Positions 1 through 7,966 of a stretch of DNA of 10,601 bases are shown here, piece after piece (position 1 is the stretch's first letter; the number at the start of each line of letters is the position of its first letter). The position numbers and the translations under genes were made by a program. Source of the stretch: Magnetovibrio sp. (lineage in GTDB: Bacteria > Pseudomonadota > Alphaproteobacteria > Rhodospirillales > Magnetovibrionaceae); the NCBI GenBank assembly GCA_016763255.1, contig JAESUA010000252.1, positions 1 through 10,601 of the forward strand, written 5' to 3'. The notes under the pieces are model-generated. The model saw nothing but the letters and a program-made list of their open reading frames with translations. It searched no databases and was not told the DNA's origin.

Positions 1-1271
1 GGGATGCCGGGACCATCATCACTTACCCGCAAACACACTTGCGCATCATCCGCGCTGAGATCGACCCGTGCGCGCTCGCCATAGCGCACCGCGTTGCCAA
101 TCAAGTTCGCCACCATGCGTTTCAGGCCCACCTCACGCCCATTGAAGGTTAGGCTTTCTAGTCCTGAGCACGTGACATCGTCTCCGGCACGTTGGGCATC
201 ATCGCACAGGCCGCGTACTAGCACCGCCAAATCCAAGGGTTTGGTTGGCTCTGCCGTGGCATCATCACGGGCAAATTGAAGCGTTGCGGCAATCATGGCT
301 TCCATTTCGTCCAGATCGGACAACATTTTGAAGCGCTGCTCTTCATCATCGACAAATTCAGCCCGCAAACGCAAACGTGTGATCGGAGTGCGCAAATCGT
401 GGCTGATGGCGGCCAACATGTGGGTGCGGTCTTTGACAAAGGCCTGCAATCGACTTTGCATGCGGTTAAAGGCTTTGGCGGCACGACGCACCTCGCGCGG
501 GCCATCCTCACCCATGGGCGGGGCGTTGACATCCACCCCCAAACGTTCCGCCGCCAATTCAAAGCGATTCAAAGGTTTGGTGGAACGCCGCACGGCCCAT
601 ACGGACAGGCCCAACACCAGCAACAAAGACAGTGCACTGGGCAAGAAAAAGCGCGTCCCCCACAACGGCCGCACGGGTGCCGGGGGGGTCAGGAACGTCA
701 CCCACGAACCATCGAGAAGCCGATAACTGAGCAGCAGAACGCGACGTCCACCGTCTTGTTCTAGATCACCGCGTTGAAAATGACCAAATGGCCCCCCCCT
801 GCCGCGCATCATACGGTCCATCATGTCGGTGTGCTCTGACGCGTCGGAACGCTCACGCCATCCATGGGCTCGCAAATGCGGTACCGCACGCGATGCATCG
901 CGATAGTTGGCCATTTCCATGCGCAAATTATCCGGCGCGATATCACCGAGAAACTCTTCCAAGGCACCGCGCACCTGTCGGCCTTGCCAATCTAACGTGG
1001 TGGCACCAAGGGTTGTCTGCAGAGACCATGCGGCACGAAATCCCGGGGTTTCAAATGAGCGCGTCAATTCGCCCCGAACATTTGCTTCGGCGGCTTCGAC
1101 TTTGGTGATGATGTCGGCAATGCGTTCCGCCCCATGCCACCCTCCGATGGTCAAAAGCAAGGCTCTGCGCTCGGCAAAATGTTGCCCCGTCGTGATCAAA
1201 GTGCTCAGCACAATGCCGAGCATAAGCACCACCAAGGTGCGCCCCATAATGGTTTGCGGCCAAAGTCTCAT
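1..1271 (-). CDS. EnvZ-like membrane sensor histidine kinase (C-terminus cut by window edge)
   Basis: Sensor kinase of a two-component pair, predicted to sit in the inner membrane and phosphorylate the regulator encoded just upstream. I translated the minus strand from the ATG at 1271-1269; the frame stays open for 423 codons to the window edge. There is a first membrane helix at about residues 9-29, a periplasmic region at about 30-205, a second helix at about 206-230, a HAMP-like linker, and a dimerisation domain with the phospho-acceptor H291 in ISHDLRTPITRLRLR. The N-box NLIGN is at 389-393 and the G1 box DDGPGIP starts at 418; the rest of the ATPase domain lies outside. The ATG overlaps the regulator's TGA as ATGA, so the two are probably translationally coupled. 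The sensor region has a Met pair repeat (MMDRMM, residues 150-155) next to a Gly/His stretch. The coding strand has runs of eight G and seven C here. The signal is not determinable from sequence. Confidence 0.93.
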   Translation of the reverse strand, partial: MRLWPQTIMGRTLVVLMLGIVLSTLITTGQHFAERRALLLTIGGWHGAERIADIITKVEAAEANVRGELTRSFETPGFRAAWSLQTTLGATTLDWQGRQVRGALEEFLGDIAPDNLRMEMANYRDASRAVPHLRAHGWRERSDASEHTDMMDRMMRGRGGPFGHFQRGDLEQDGGRRVLLLSYRLLDGSWVTFLTPPAPVRPLWGTRFFLPSALSLLLVLGLSVWAVRRSTKPLNRFELAAERLGVDVNAPPMGEDGPREVRRAAKAFNRMQSRLQAFVKDRTHMLAAISHDLRTPITRLRLRAEFVDDEEQRFKMLSDLDEMEAMIAATLQFARDDATAEPTKPLDLAVLVRGLCDDAQRAGDDVTCSGLESLTFNGREVGLKRMVANLIGNAVRYGERARVDLSADDAQVCLRVSDDGPGI

Positions 1272-2041
1272 GGTTTCACCTGAGTATCGCTACCCCGAGA
1301 TACGCTCGGGGTGAACATATAACCACCGCCGCGCACGGTTTTGATCAATTCGGGTTTTTTCGGATCAGGTTCTATTTTTTTGCGCAGACGACTTACTTGC
1401 ACATCAATGGAGCGATCAAACGGTTGTGCATCACGACCCCGCGCCATATCCAGCAATTGATCACGGTTGAGCACCCTTCCCGGATGGGTGACAAAGACCT
1501 GCAACAGCTCAAACTCCCCGCCGCTGATATCCACCGCTTCACCCTTTGGATTGGCCAGCATGCGGGCCTGTATATTTAAGGTCCAGCCCGCAAATGAGTG
1601 CAAGCTTGCCTCATCTTCCGGGGGGCTAAGAAGTGTTGGTAAGGTGTCGAAACGACGCAATACAGCCTTGATACGCGCCAGCAATTCACGGGGATTAAAA
1701 GGTTTGGCCAGATAATCATCAGCGCCCATCTCCAGACCAATGATGCGGTCTGTTTCTTCGCCCATGGCGGTCAACATGATGATCGGAACATCGCTCCCCC
1801 GAACTGACTGGTAGGCGGACCGGCCGGCGCGTAGATTACGGGTCAGGGTCAAGCCATCCTCCCCCGGCAGCATCAAATCCAAAACGATCAGATCAATGGC
1901 TCCACCGCAGAGCACGTTGGCCATTTCACGTCCGTCTGCGGCGGTGCTGACCCGCAAGCCATGCTTAATCAAAAAGCGGCTCAACAGATCGCGAATTTCG
2001 CGGTCGTCATCGACAATCAAAATGTGTGGTGTTCTGTCCAT
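1268..2041 (-). CDS. OmpR/PhoB-family response regulator
   Basis: DNA-binding response regulator of 257 residues, the expected partner of the adjoining kinase. The receiver domain (about residues 5-125) shows the acidic pair D11/D12, phospho-acceptor D55 in VLDLMLPGEDG, T91 and K113 in AKPF. A winged-helix output domain follows (about 148-245) with the typical DVQVSRLRKKIE and TVRGGGYMF ends. I chose the ATG at 2041 (MDRTPHILIVDDD) because the frame upstream of it, open to 2149, has no family-like residues; no strong Shine-Dalgarno is seen before it. The receiver carries roughly nine extra residues between strands 3 and 4 (around residues 71-84) compared with OmpR. It is the first gene of a minus-strand operon and ends in an ATGA overlap with the kinase. 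It may control its own promoter and the divergent gene through the GTAAC repeats upstream; this is inferred. Confidence 0.95.
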   Translation of the reverse strand: MDRTPHILIVDDDREIRDLLSRFLIKHGLRVSTAADGREMANVLCGGAIDLIVLDLMLPGEDGLTLTRNLRAGRSAYQSVRGSDVPIIMLTAMGEETDRIIGLEMGADDYLAKPFNPRELLARIKAVLRRFDTLPTLLSPPEDEASLHSFAGWTLNIQARMLANPKGEAVDISGGEFELLQVFVTHPGRVLNRDQLLDMARGRDAQPFDRSIDVQVSRLRKKIEPDPKKPELIKTVRGGGYMFTPSVSRGSDTQVKP

Positions 2042-2085
2042 ATCGTCAACATAGCGCCTTTTATCAAAGCCATGGCGGGAACTTG

Positions 2086-2129
2086 GTAACCCAATGTAAC
2101 GATCAGAGGAGCTGAAACATAGCGTTACA
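2086..2129. promoter_or_regulatory. candidate operator: GTAAC direct repeats and a TGTAACG/CGTTACA inverted repeat
   Basis: GTAAC occurs at 2086-2090 and again at 2096-2100, exactly 10 bases apart and therefore on one helix face. TGTAACG at 2095-2101 is matched by its exact reverse complement CGTTACA at 2123-2129 with a 21-base spacer. OmpR-family regulators typically bind tandem half-sites one helical turn apart. The cluster lies 45-88 bases upstream of the regulator start and 117-160 upstream of the divergent gene, so it could serve both. That the neighbouring regulator binds here is inference. Confidence 0.45.
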
Positions 2130-2245
2130 CAACACTGCTTTTGAGACATGCCCCAGCAACATGCACGGTGTTGAATAGAAGCTGTAAGGGGGAACCAAAA
2201 CGGTTCTCTCTCCCAAAATTTAACTCTGATTTAAGGAGATATATC

Positions 2246-2698
2246 ATGAAAAGCAAAACATTGATCATCACTGCCGTTGTTGTTGCGGCTGCTGGCATTG
2301 GGGCCTGGAACATCGGCTCATCTTACGCGCACGGCTCGTTTGGCCCAGGCGGCCAAGGCGGCAAAGGCGGTTATGGCCACGGATATTCCATGATGCAGAG
2401 CCAAGGACATGGCATGGGGCATGGTATGGGCCACGGCAACATGCAAGGCAAAGGCCCGGGATCTCAAAATTGCGACTATGGCCAAAACCAAACCCTAGAA
2501 ACGCCACTGACCATTGACGACGTGCGGGCAAACCTGGAGCAAAAACTCCAGTGGCGCGGCAACGATCGCCTGAAAGTCGGCTCCGTGGTCGAAAAAGACG
2601 ATAAAACCATCGTCGCCGAAATCGTCACCGTTGACGACAGCCTGGTGCGCAAGGTCGAAATCGACAAGGCCACCGGACGTCACGAGCCCGTAAAATAA
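2246..2698 (+). CDS. exported Gly/His/Met-rich protein with PepSY-like C-terminus
   Basis: A 150-residue protein starting at the ATG at 2246, which has a strong AAGGAG at 2233-2238; the frame is open further upstream, but no comparable ribosome site is there. Residues 1-28 form a signal peptide with a hydrophobic core ending in SSYA, so cleavage before HG is likely and the protein should be periplasmic. Residues 29-75 are low in complexity: Gly with His (29, 45, 55, 59, 63) and Met (49, 50, 57, 61, 66), including HGMGHGMGHG. Residues 87-150 resemble a PepSY-type fold (LTIDDVRANLEQKL, then VVEKDDKTIVAEIVTVDD and VRKVEIDKATG). PepSY proteins often sit beside two-component systems, as here. His/Met clusters can bind copper or other soft metals, but metal binding is inferred. 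It is divergent from the regulator and is closed by a hairpin. Confidence 0.88.
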   Translation: MKSKTLIITAVVVAAAGIGAWNIGSSYAHGSFGPGGQGGKGGYGHGYSMMQSQGHGMGHGMGHGNMQGKGPGSQNCDYGQNQTLETPLTIDDVRANLEQKLQWRGNDRLKVGSVVEKDDKTIVAEIVTVDDSLVRKVEIDKATGRHEPVK

Positions 2699-2758
2699 TG
2701 CTGAAATATACTGCGCAGTGCAAAAGGCTCCGGGCCCTTCTCCCTCCCCCTTGAGCCA

Positions 2759-2798
2759 AGAGTTGCCCCACCCTTATTCCTAGGGGTGGGGCAACTCT
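2759..2798 (+). terminator. strong hairpin after the PepSY-like gene
   Basis: A perfect 15-base-pair stem (2759-2773 with 2784-2798, GAGTTGCCCCACCC against its reverse complement) closes a 10-base loop. The downstream tail TCATTATTATCATTATAAT is AT-rich but has no uninterrupted T run, so termination may be imperfect. The other strand has no T tract after the stem, which points to plus-strand use. Confidence 0.7.
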
Positions 2799-2810
2799 CA
2801 TTATTATCAT

Positions 2811-2816
2811 TATAAT
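2811..2816 (+). promoter_or_regulatory. possible -10 box (TATAAT) for the peroxidase-kinase operon
   Basis: A perfect TATAAT lies 68 bases upstream of the peroxidase TTG start. The position where a -35 box would fall is inside the preceding terminator stem and shows no TTGACA-like match, so the element may need an activator or be chance in an AT-rich tail. Confidence 0.25.
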
Positions 2817-2883
2817 GCCCCTATCGCCTAGCCGACGCAGGGTTTAATGTAGCCAAATTAGACTAGCAGTACTTGGAGCGCCC

Positions 2884-3882
2884 TTGTCCATCGTTCAATC
2901 ACCAACGTCACGTCACATTATGGGCGTGGCCTTTGTTTTTCTGACCATGATGTGTATCACGCCGTCAGTGCGGGCTGAGCATGCGGACTGGCGTGGTGCC
3001 GCGGTATCGCCCTTAACTGCCATGCCTGTCGTCGATCCACGCAAGGTTCAGTTGGGCGAACTGATGTTTCACGATCCGCGCCTGTCGGCAGACGACACCA
3101 TTAGCTGCGCCAGCTGCCACGACCTCTCCCACGGCGGTGCGGATGGGCTTGCAAAGCCTATCGGCATTGGTGGTGCAAAGGGGACCATCAACACCCCAAC
3201 GGTCTTTAACAGTGCCTATAATTTCACCCAATTTTGGGATGGCCGTGCGGACAGTCTCGAAGAACAAGCCGCTGGACCGGTCCATAATCCAGTGGAAATG
3301 GGCTCGACTTGGCCCGAGGTCGTCGCCAAACTGAGCCAAGACCAAGACATGCTGTCGGCCTTTCAAAAGCTCTATGCAGACGGCGTCACCGCCGACAACA
3401 TTGTCGATGCAATCGCCACCTTCGAACGCACCTTGGTCACCATCAACGCGCCTTTTGACCGCTATCTAAAAGGCGATCAAACAGCCATCAGCCCCCAAGC
3501 TATCCGCGGTTATAAGCTGTTTCAATCGTATGGCTGCGTGGCCTGTCACCAAGGCGCAAACGTCGGTGGCAACATGTATCAGACCATGGGGACCATGGGT
3601 GATTACTTCGGCGATCGCGGCAATATTGATGCCAGTGACCTGGGCCGATATCAGGTTACCGGGCGTGAAAAGGATCGCCATGTTTTCAAGGTCCCCAGTT
3701 TGCGCGTCGTCAGGCATACGGCCCCTTATTTCCACGACGGCAGCGCCAAGACCTTGCAAGACGCGGTCAGGCACATGGCCAAATATCAATTGGGTCGCGA
3801 ACTGCCTGAGCAAGACTTGGATGACATTATTAAATTTTTGGAAAGCCTTGCGGGGGAATACATAAGGTTTGAAACCAAATGA
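2884..3882 (+). CDS. periplasmic diheme cytochrome c peroxidase (CCP/MauG family)
   Basis: Reduces hydrogen peroxide to water in the periplasm using electrons from small cytochromes. It is 332 residues long, a normal size. I chose the TTG at 2884 because GGAG at 2875-2878 sits five bases before it; the first in-frame ATG (2920) has no ribosome site and would trim the signal peptide. The signal peptide ends near VRA (residue 31). Two haem c motifs are present: CASCH (C75, C78, H79) and CVACH (C218, C221, H222). Family signatures are DLSHGGADG, NTPTVFN, QFWDGRA, Q128, NPVEM (E138) and TAPYFHDGS. M298 in AVRHMAKYQLG matches the Met ligand of the electron-transfer haem. The residue aligned by eye with the distal His of the Pseudomonas enzyme (H71) is I95, so the peroxidatic haem may be open without reductive activation. 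The TGA overlaps the next ATG. Confidence 0.95.
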   Translation: MSIVQSPTSRHIMGVAFVFLTMMCITPSVRAEHADWRGAAVSPLTAMPVVDPRKVQLGELMFHDPRLSADDTISCASCHDLSHGGADGLAKPIGIGGAKGTINTPTVFNSAYNFTQFWDGRADSLEEQAAGPVHNPVEMGSTWPEVVAKLSQDQDMLSAFQKLYADGVTADNIVDAIATFERTLVTINAPFDRYLKGDQTAISPQAIRGYKLFQSYGCVACHQGANVGGNMYQTMGTMGDYFGDRGNIDASDLGRYQVTGREKDRHVFKVPSLRVVRHTAPYFHDGSAKTLQDAVRHMAKYQLGRELPEQDLDDIIKFLESLAGEYIRFETK

Positions 3883-6197
3883 AACATGTCTCTAGCCCGC
3901 TTCTATTTGTATTGCTTCTGGCCACGGCGGTACTCGTCTTGGTGTTTTCGTTTCAGACCCGTCTAATGGATTTGGACCGCCACAACGAGGTGGCCCAAAA
4001 CCTTTTGCGTCTCAAGCAACTGGACACTCAGTTGAACGAAGAAACGCTTAAAATCGTTTCGTTACAGGTTTACCACTACGATACAATCGTACGCACCGTG
4101 ACCCGCATGAAAGCCGTCAGCGGCAACTTGAATGACCGCGAAACGGGACTTTATGGTTTGGTCGGCCCGGACGTGGATAGTGGCTTAGATACATTTCACG
4201 CTTTGATGCTGAACAAGATTGATTTGGTTGAATCGGTAAAATCACGTACCGCCATCGTGCGCAACACGCTGAACTATGTTCCCTTGGAACTTACACGCCT
4301 TTCTGACAACCGCGTTGATCTTGTTGCGATTCAAATGCAGCGTCTGCTCAACACTCTTTTGATGTTTAACCTAAGCCCCAATGACCACAACCGTGATGCA
4401 CTGATTGCAGAACTCAAATTCTTTAAGACCCTGAAACTATCCGTGCAAGATCGCAGTGATATCGACAAGGTATTGCCCCACATCAAGGCCAATCTACGGG
4501 CGCTTGATGAGACCTCAGCAGAAATGTTGCAATTTCTCAATCTGCCCACAATGCAGACACTCGACAAAATTTTCCGCGCACACATGGTCTTCACGATCAC
4601 CCGTATAAAGATCGCAAACCAGTTCCGCATTGTACTATTGGTTTTATCCTTGGTGCTTTTTGCCGGGCTTGGCTTTGCCCTTTTCCGGTTGCGGGTGGCT
4701 CACGATGACGCCGAACGCACATCCCGGCAATTTCGCGATGCGGCCGAAAGCATTGGTGAGGGCTTTGCGTTCTTCGACGCAGCCGGAAAGTTATCATTTT
4801 GGAACAAAACCTTTGAAAAACTACACTACGGCGTGGGCGACGCGCTGAGCACCGGCGTCACATTCGATGCGTTCTTCAAAGCCTGCGTTGACAACGAAGT
4901 CTATCAAGATTTCATCTTTGACGATGAGCATCAAAACGAAAACACCAGCCGGTCACTTGGCCACCCCTATGTGGTGCAGTCGGCCAACGGCACATGGATG
5001 ATGGCCAGTGATAGCCGCATGGCCGACGGCGGCACCGCCAGTGTGCGCGTTGACATCACCGCAAGTAAACACGCCGAGGCCGAGTTGCGCCAATTGTCGC
5101 GCGCTGTTGAACAAAGCCCCGTGAGCGTGATGATCACCGACACCAACGGATTGATCACTTACGTCAATCCAAAATTTGTCGAAGCCACCGGCTACGCCTC
5201 CCAAGAAGCCATCGGCCAAAAACCGAATATGATCAGTTCCGGGGAAATGCCATCTAAAGAATACGATGAACTATGGCAAACCGTTTCAAACGGCCATGAA
5301 TGGCGGGGCGAATTTCACAACAAACATAAAGACGGCTCACTGTATTGGGAATTTGCATCGATCTCACCGATCAAAGATGACCGCGGTGTCATCACCCATT
5401 TCCTCGCCGTAAAAGAAGACATCACCGAGCGCAAACGCACCATGCGTGCCTTGGTCGAGGCCAAGGAGCAAGCCGAATTGGCCAGCCACACCAAGACCCA
5501 ATTCTTGGCCAACATGAGCCACGAACTGCGCACCCCGCTCAACGCCATCATCGGTTTTTCAGAAATCATCAAGGCTCAGATGTTCGGCCCCGTCGGCAAC
5601 AAAAATTACATCGAATACAGCGCCAACATTCTGACATCCGGCCAGCACTTACTGCATGTCATCAACGACATTTTGGATGTCTCACGCATCGAAATCGGCA
5701 CCATGCAGATCCGCGAAAGATCGGTTAACATTGGCGAACTTTGCCATGACAGCCTCTATATGGTGCGTGACCAAGCGCAGTTCTCAAAATTGACACTGAG
5801 CGATACGGTCCAAGAAAACCTGCCTGTTCTTCGCGGTGATCCGGTTCGCATCAAACAAATCATTTTGAATTTGTTGACCAATGCCATCAAGTTCACGCCT
5901 CAGGGCGGCAAGGTCGATTTAGAGGTGCACTTAGACGACCAAGACACCACCATTGTCCTGGTTGTGCGCGATACCGGTTGCGGCATCCCCGAAGACAAGC
6001 GCGAAACAATTTTGGAACCATTCGAACAAGTCAGCGACATCTACACCCGCAACCATGAAGGCAGCGGACTGGGTCTGTATCTGGTTAATTCCTTTGTGGA
6101 ACTGCATGGCGGCACCCTCACCATAGAAAGCGAAGTTGATATGGGCACCACGGTTTCGGTTCGACTGCCGATAGAGCGGAAAATCGCGGCACAATAA
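3879..6197 (+). CDS. membrane PAS-PAS sensor histidine kinase coupled to the peroxidase
   Basis: A 772-residue sensor kinase of the PleC/DivJ type. Membrane helix 1 is at about residues 7-25, an all-helical periplasmic region at about 28-245, and helix 2 at about 249-271. Two cytoplasmic PAS domains follow: about 283-390 ([17 protein letters not shown]) and about 403-515 ([15 protein letters not shown], ending EDITERK). The kinase core has H548 in [20 protein letters not shown], the N-box with N664 and N668, DTGCGIP from D698, EPFEQV and GSGLGLYLV. The periplasmic part recalls the DAHL type of double helical-bundle sensor domain, but I could not test this. The ATG overlaps the peroxidase stop as ATGA, so output of the two proteins is probably linked. 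There is no receiver domain in it or in the next genes, so its partner regulator is elsewhere. Sensing peroxide, redox state or a peroxidase partner is inference from context. Confidence 0.93.
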   Translation: MKHVSSPLLFVLLLATAVLVLVFSFQTRLMDLDRHNEVAQNLLRLKQLDTQLNEETLKIVSLQVYHYDTIVRTVTRMKAVSGNLNDRETGLYGLVGPDVDSGLDTFHALMLNKIDLVESVKSRTAIVRNTLNYVPLELTRLSDNRVDLVAIQMQRLLNTLLMFNLSPNDHNRDALIAELKFFKTLKLSVQDRSDIDKVLPHIKANLRALDETSAEMLQFLNLPTMQTLDKIFRAHMVFTITRIKIANQFRIVLLVLSLVLFAGLGFALFRLRVAHDDAERTSRQFRDAAESIGEGFAFFDAAGKLSFWNKTFEKLHYGVGDALSTGVTFDAFFKACVDNEVYQDFIFDDEHQNENTSRSLGHPYVVQSANGTWMMASDSRMADGGTASVRVDITASKHAEAELRQLSRAVEQSPVSVMITDTNGLITYVNPKFVEATGYASQEAIGQKPNMISSGEMPSKEYDELWQTVSNGHEWRGEFHNKHKDGSLYWEFASISPIKDDRGVITHFLAVKEDITERKRTMRALVEAKEQAELASHTKTQFLANMSHELRTPLNAIIGFSEIIKAQMFGPVGNKNYIEYSANILTSGQHLLHVINDILDVSRIEIGTMQIRERSVNIGELCHDSLYMVRDQAQFSKLTLSDTVQENLPVLRGDPVRIKQIILNLLTNAIKFTPQGGKVDLEVHLDDQDTTIVLVVRDTGCGIPEDKRETILEPFEQVSDIYTRNHEGSGLGLYLVNSFVELHGGTLTIESEVDMGTTVSVRLPIERKIAAQ

Positions 6198-6204
6198 GTG
6201 TGCC

Positions 6205-6425
6205 TCAATGAGCCATCAAAACCGCCACGGTCGTGTGCTCCAGTTTGGAACGTCGTCGCCCCGCCCATCACGCCACCGCGCATGACCATGTGCCCGCATC
6301 ACGATCATATCCGCACCAAAGTCAGTTGCGACCGATCTCCCGGTTCCATTTAAGACCCAAGCAGGCGCAATATCCACATCCTCAAAGTTGACAATAATCA
6401 TTGCCCTTGCCATGCCAATGATCAA
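6205..6425 (-). pseudogene. probable remnant of a universal stress protein (UspA-like) gene
   Basis: Reading the minus strand, one frame (6425 down to 6216) contains VLNGTGRSVATDFGADMIVM followed by RAHGH, which resembles the conserved UspA C-terminal half (GxGxxI...GADLIVMxxHGH). That frame then loses similarity and stops. A second frame offers SKLEHTTVAVLMAH followed by a stop at 6207-6205, like the usual UspA end (a helix, then PVLVV). The frames differ by a net one-base deletion or two-base insertion. There is no convincing start or N-terminal half upstream: the first frame meets a stop just above 6425, and the transaminase leader follows. This suggests a gene that lost its 5' half and suffered a frameshift. 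It is family resemblance by eye, not a database match. Confidence 0.45.
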
Positions 6426-6475
6426 AGCTGATAAACACTGCGATCATACAAACAACACTAAAGACGAAGGCCAAC

Positions 6476-7879
6476 ATGAGCACCTCCACCCCCACTCACC
6501 TTCCCAACTCGACCGCCCAACGTGATCTCGAAACGATGATCCACCCCTACACCAACCTCAAGCTTCACCAAGAAGTCGGACCGTTGGTCATCACGCGTGG
6601 TGAAGGCGTCAGGGTTTATGGTGAAGATGGCAAGCCCTACATCGAAGCCATGGCGGGGCTATGGTGCACATCGCTTGGCTGGAGTGAGCAACGCTTGATC
6701 GACGCCGCAACCGCCGCCATGCAACGCCTTGCGTATTACCATTCCTTTACCCACAAAGTTCCGGATGTGACCGTGGACTTAGCGGAAAAACTCCTCGAAA
6801 TGGCCCCGGTCAAAATGGGTAAAGTCTTCTTTGCCAATTCCGGTTCAGAAGCCGTCGACACGGCCATTAAATTGGTGTGGTACGTCAATAATGCACGCGG
6901 CAAACCAAATAAGAAAAAGATCATCGCCCGCGAAAAAGCCTATCACGGGGTCACCGTTGCGGGGGCCTCTCTCACTGGCTTGGCGGCCTGCCAAAATGAT
7001 TTTGATTTGCCCATTGCGGGTGTGCTGCGCACCGGTTGCCCACACCATTACCGGTTTGCCAAACCGGGCGAATCTGAAGAAGACTTCGCCACCCGACTGG
7101 CCGATGAACTGGAACAGCTGATCATCGCCGAAGATCCTGACACCATTGCCGCAATGTTTGCCGAACCGGTGATGGGTGCTGGCGGCGTACTGGTGCCGCC
7201 CGCCACTTATTTTGAAAAAATCCAGGCGGTGTTAAAAAAGTACGACATCATGTTGGTGGCCGACGAAGTCATCTGTGGTTTTGGTCGCACCGGAAATGTG
7301 TGGGGCAGCGATACCTACAACATCAAACCCGGCATGATGACCATGGCCAAGGCGTTGTCATCCGCATACATGCCGATCTCGGCCCTGATGGTCAGTGAAG
7401 AAATTTTTCAAGACATGGTCTTGGAAAGCGAAAAACTCGGCGTGTTTGGACATGGCTATACCTATGGAGGCCATCCGGTGGCTTGCGCCGTCGCCTTGGA
7501 AACCCTCAAAATTTACGAAGAACGCGATACCGTCGGCCACGTGCGTGACATCACCCCGACCTTCTTGAATGGTTTGAAAGCGTTCGAAGACCATCCCCTG
7601 GTGGGTGAAGCCCGCGGTGTCGGCTTGGTCGGCGCGATTGAATTGGTGCGCAACAAAGAAACCCACGAAAGTTTCGATCCGAAGCTCGGTGTCGGGATGA
7701 AATGTGCCCAGTTCATGCAGGACAACGGCGTCATCGGCCGGGCCATGGGCGACAGTTTGGCATTTTCACCGCCGCTGATCATCACCAAGGATGAAATCGA
7801 CGAAATGCTGTCACGATTTGGCAAAGCTCTGGACCAAACCTTGGAATGGCTACAATCCGAAGGCCATTTCGCCTCCTAA
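6476..7879 (+). CDS. class III omega-aminotransferase (PLP-dependent, pyruvate-type)
   Basis: Cytoplasmic PLP enzyme of 467 residues that moves an amino group from an omega-amino acid or amine to a keto acid, probably pyruvate. GAAGG at 6466-6470 is five bases before the ATG. Visible family signatures are GLWCTSLGW near the N-terminus, ANSGSEAVDTA (S122-E125) for the PLP phosphate, AYHG (Y156, H157), D263 in VADEVICGFGRTG contacting the pyridine nitrogen, and K292 in MAKALSSAYMP forming the Schiff base. R422 in IGRAMGD matches the flexible arginine that binds the carboxylate of the acceptor in omega-transaminases. By eye it is closest to the Chromobacterium omega-transaminase type; taurine-, beta-alanine- or putrescine-pyruvate transaminase are alternatives, and the substrate cannot be read from sequence. 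It is 187 bases before hemA on the same strand with no terminator between, so some cotranscription is possible. Confidence 0.93.
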   Translation: MSTSTPTHLPNSTAQRDLETMIHPYTNLKLHQEVGPLVITRGEGVRVYGEDGKPYIEAMAGLWCTSLGWSEQRLIDAATAAMQRLAYYHSFTHKVPDVTVDLAEKLLEMAPVKMGKVFFANSGSEAVDTAIKLVWYVNNARGKPNKKKIIAREKAYHGVTVAGASLTGLAACQNDFDLPIAGVLRTGCPHHYRFAKPGESEEDFATRLADELEQLIIAEDPDTIAAMFAEPVMGAGGVLVPPATYFEKIQAVLKKYDIMLVADEVICGFGRTGNVWGSDTYNIKPGMMTMAKALSSAYMPISALMVSEEIFQDMVLESEKLGVFGHGYTYGGHPVACAVALETLKIYEERDTVGHVRDITPTFLNGLKAFEDHPLVGEARGVGLVGAIELVRNKETHESFDPKLGVGMKCAQFMQDNGVIGRAMGDSLAFSPPLIITKDEIDEMLSRFGKALDQTLEWLQSEGHFAS

Positions 7880-7931
7880 TTGCCCCATTACCGCCGCAAT
7901 ACAGCATCAATTTGAAAAATAATACACTATT

Positions 7932-7966
7932 TTGTGTGCACAATCTTGCGGTGAATCCTTGGATTC
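7932..7966. promoter_or_regulatory. two palindromes in the hemA leader region
   Basis: TTGTG-TG-CACAA (7932-7943) and GAATCC-TT-GGATTC (7953-7966) are both perfect inverted repeats with two-base centres. Their centres are 22 bases apart, close to two helical turns. They lie about 100-135 bases upstream of the hemA start. They may be operators for regulators of haem synthesis; neither matches the FNR consensus TTGAT-N4-ATCAA. No confident -35/-10 pair was found in 7880-8066. Confidence 0.35.

Noticed and set aside
276..764. Long plus-strand open frames across the kinase gene
   Set aside because: They overlap the antisense of a clear kinase with catalytic motifs and translate to low-complexity, family-less sequence.
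2042..2149. N-terminal extension of the response regulator to 2149
   Set aside because: The extra 36 residues precede the normal receiver start, match nothing expected of the family, and would run through the operator-like repeats.
6384..6475. Promoter from TTGACA at 6388-6393 for the transaminase
   Set aside because: The -35 is perfect, but no acceptable -10 box lies 16-18 bases downstream, and the stretch overlaps the usp-like remnant.
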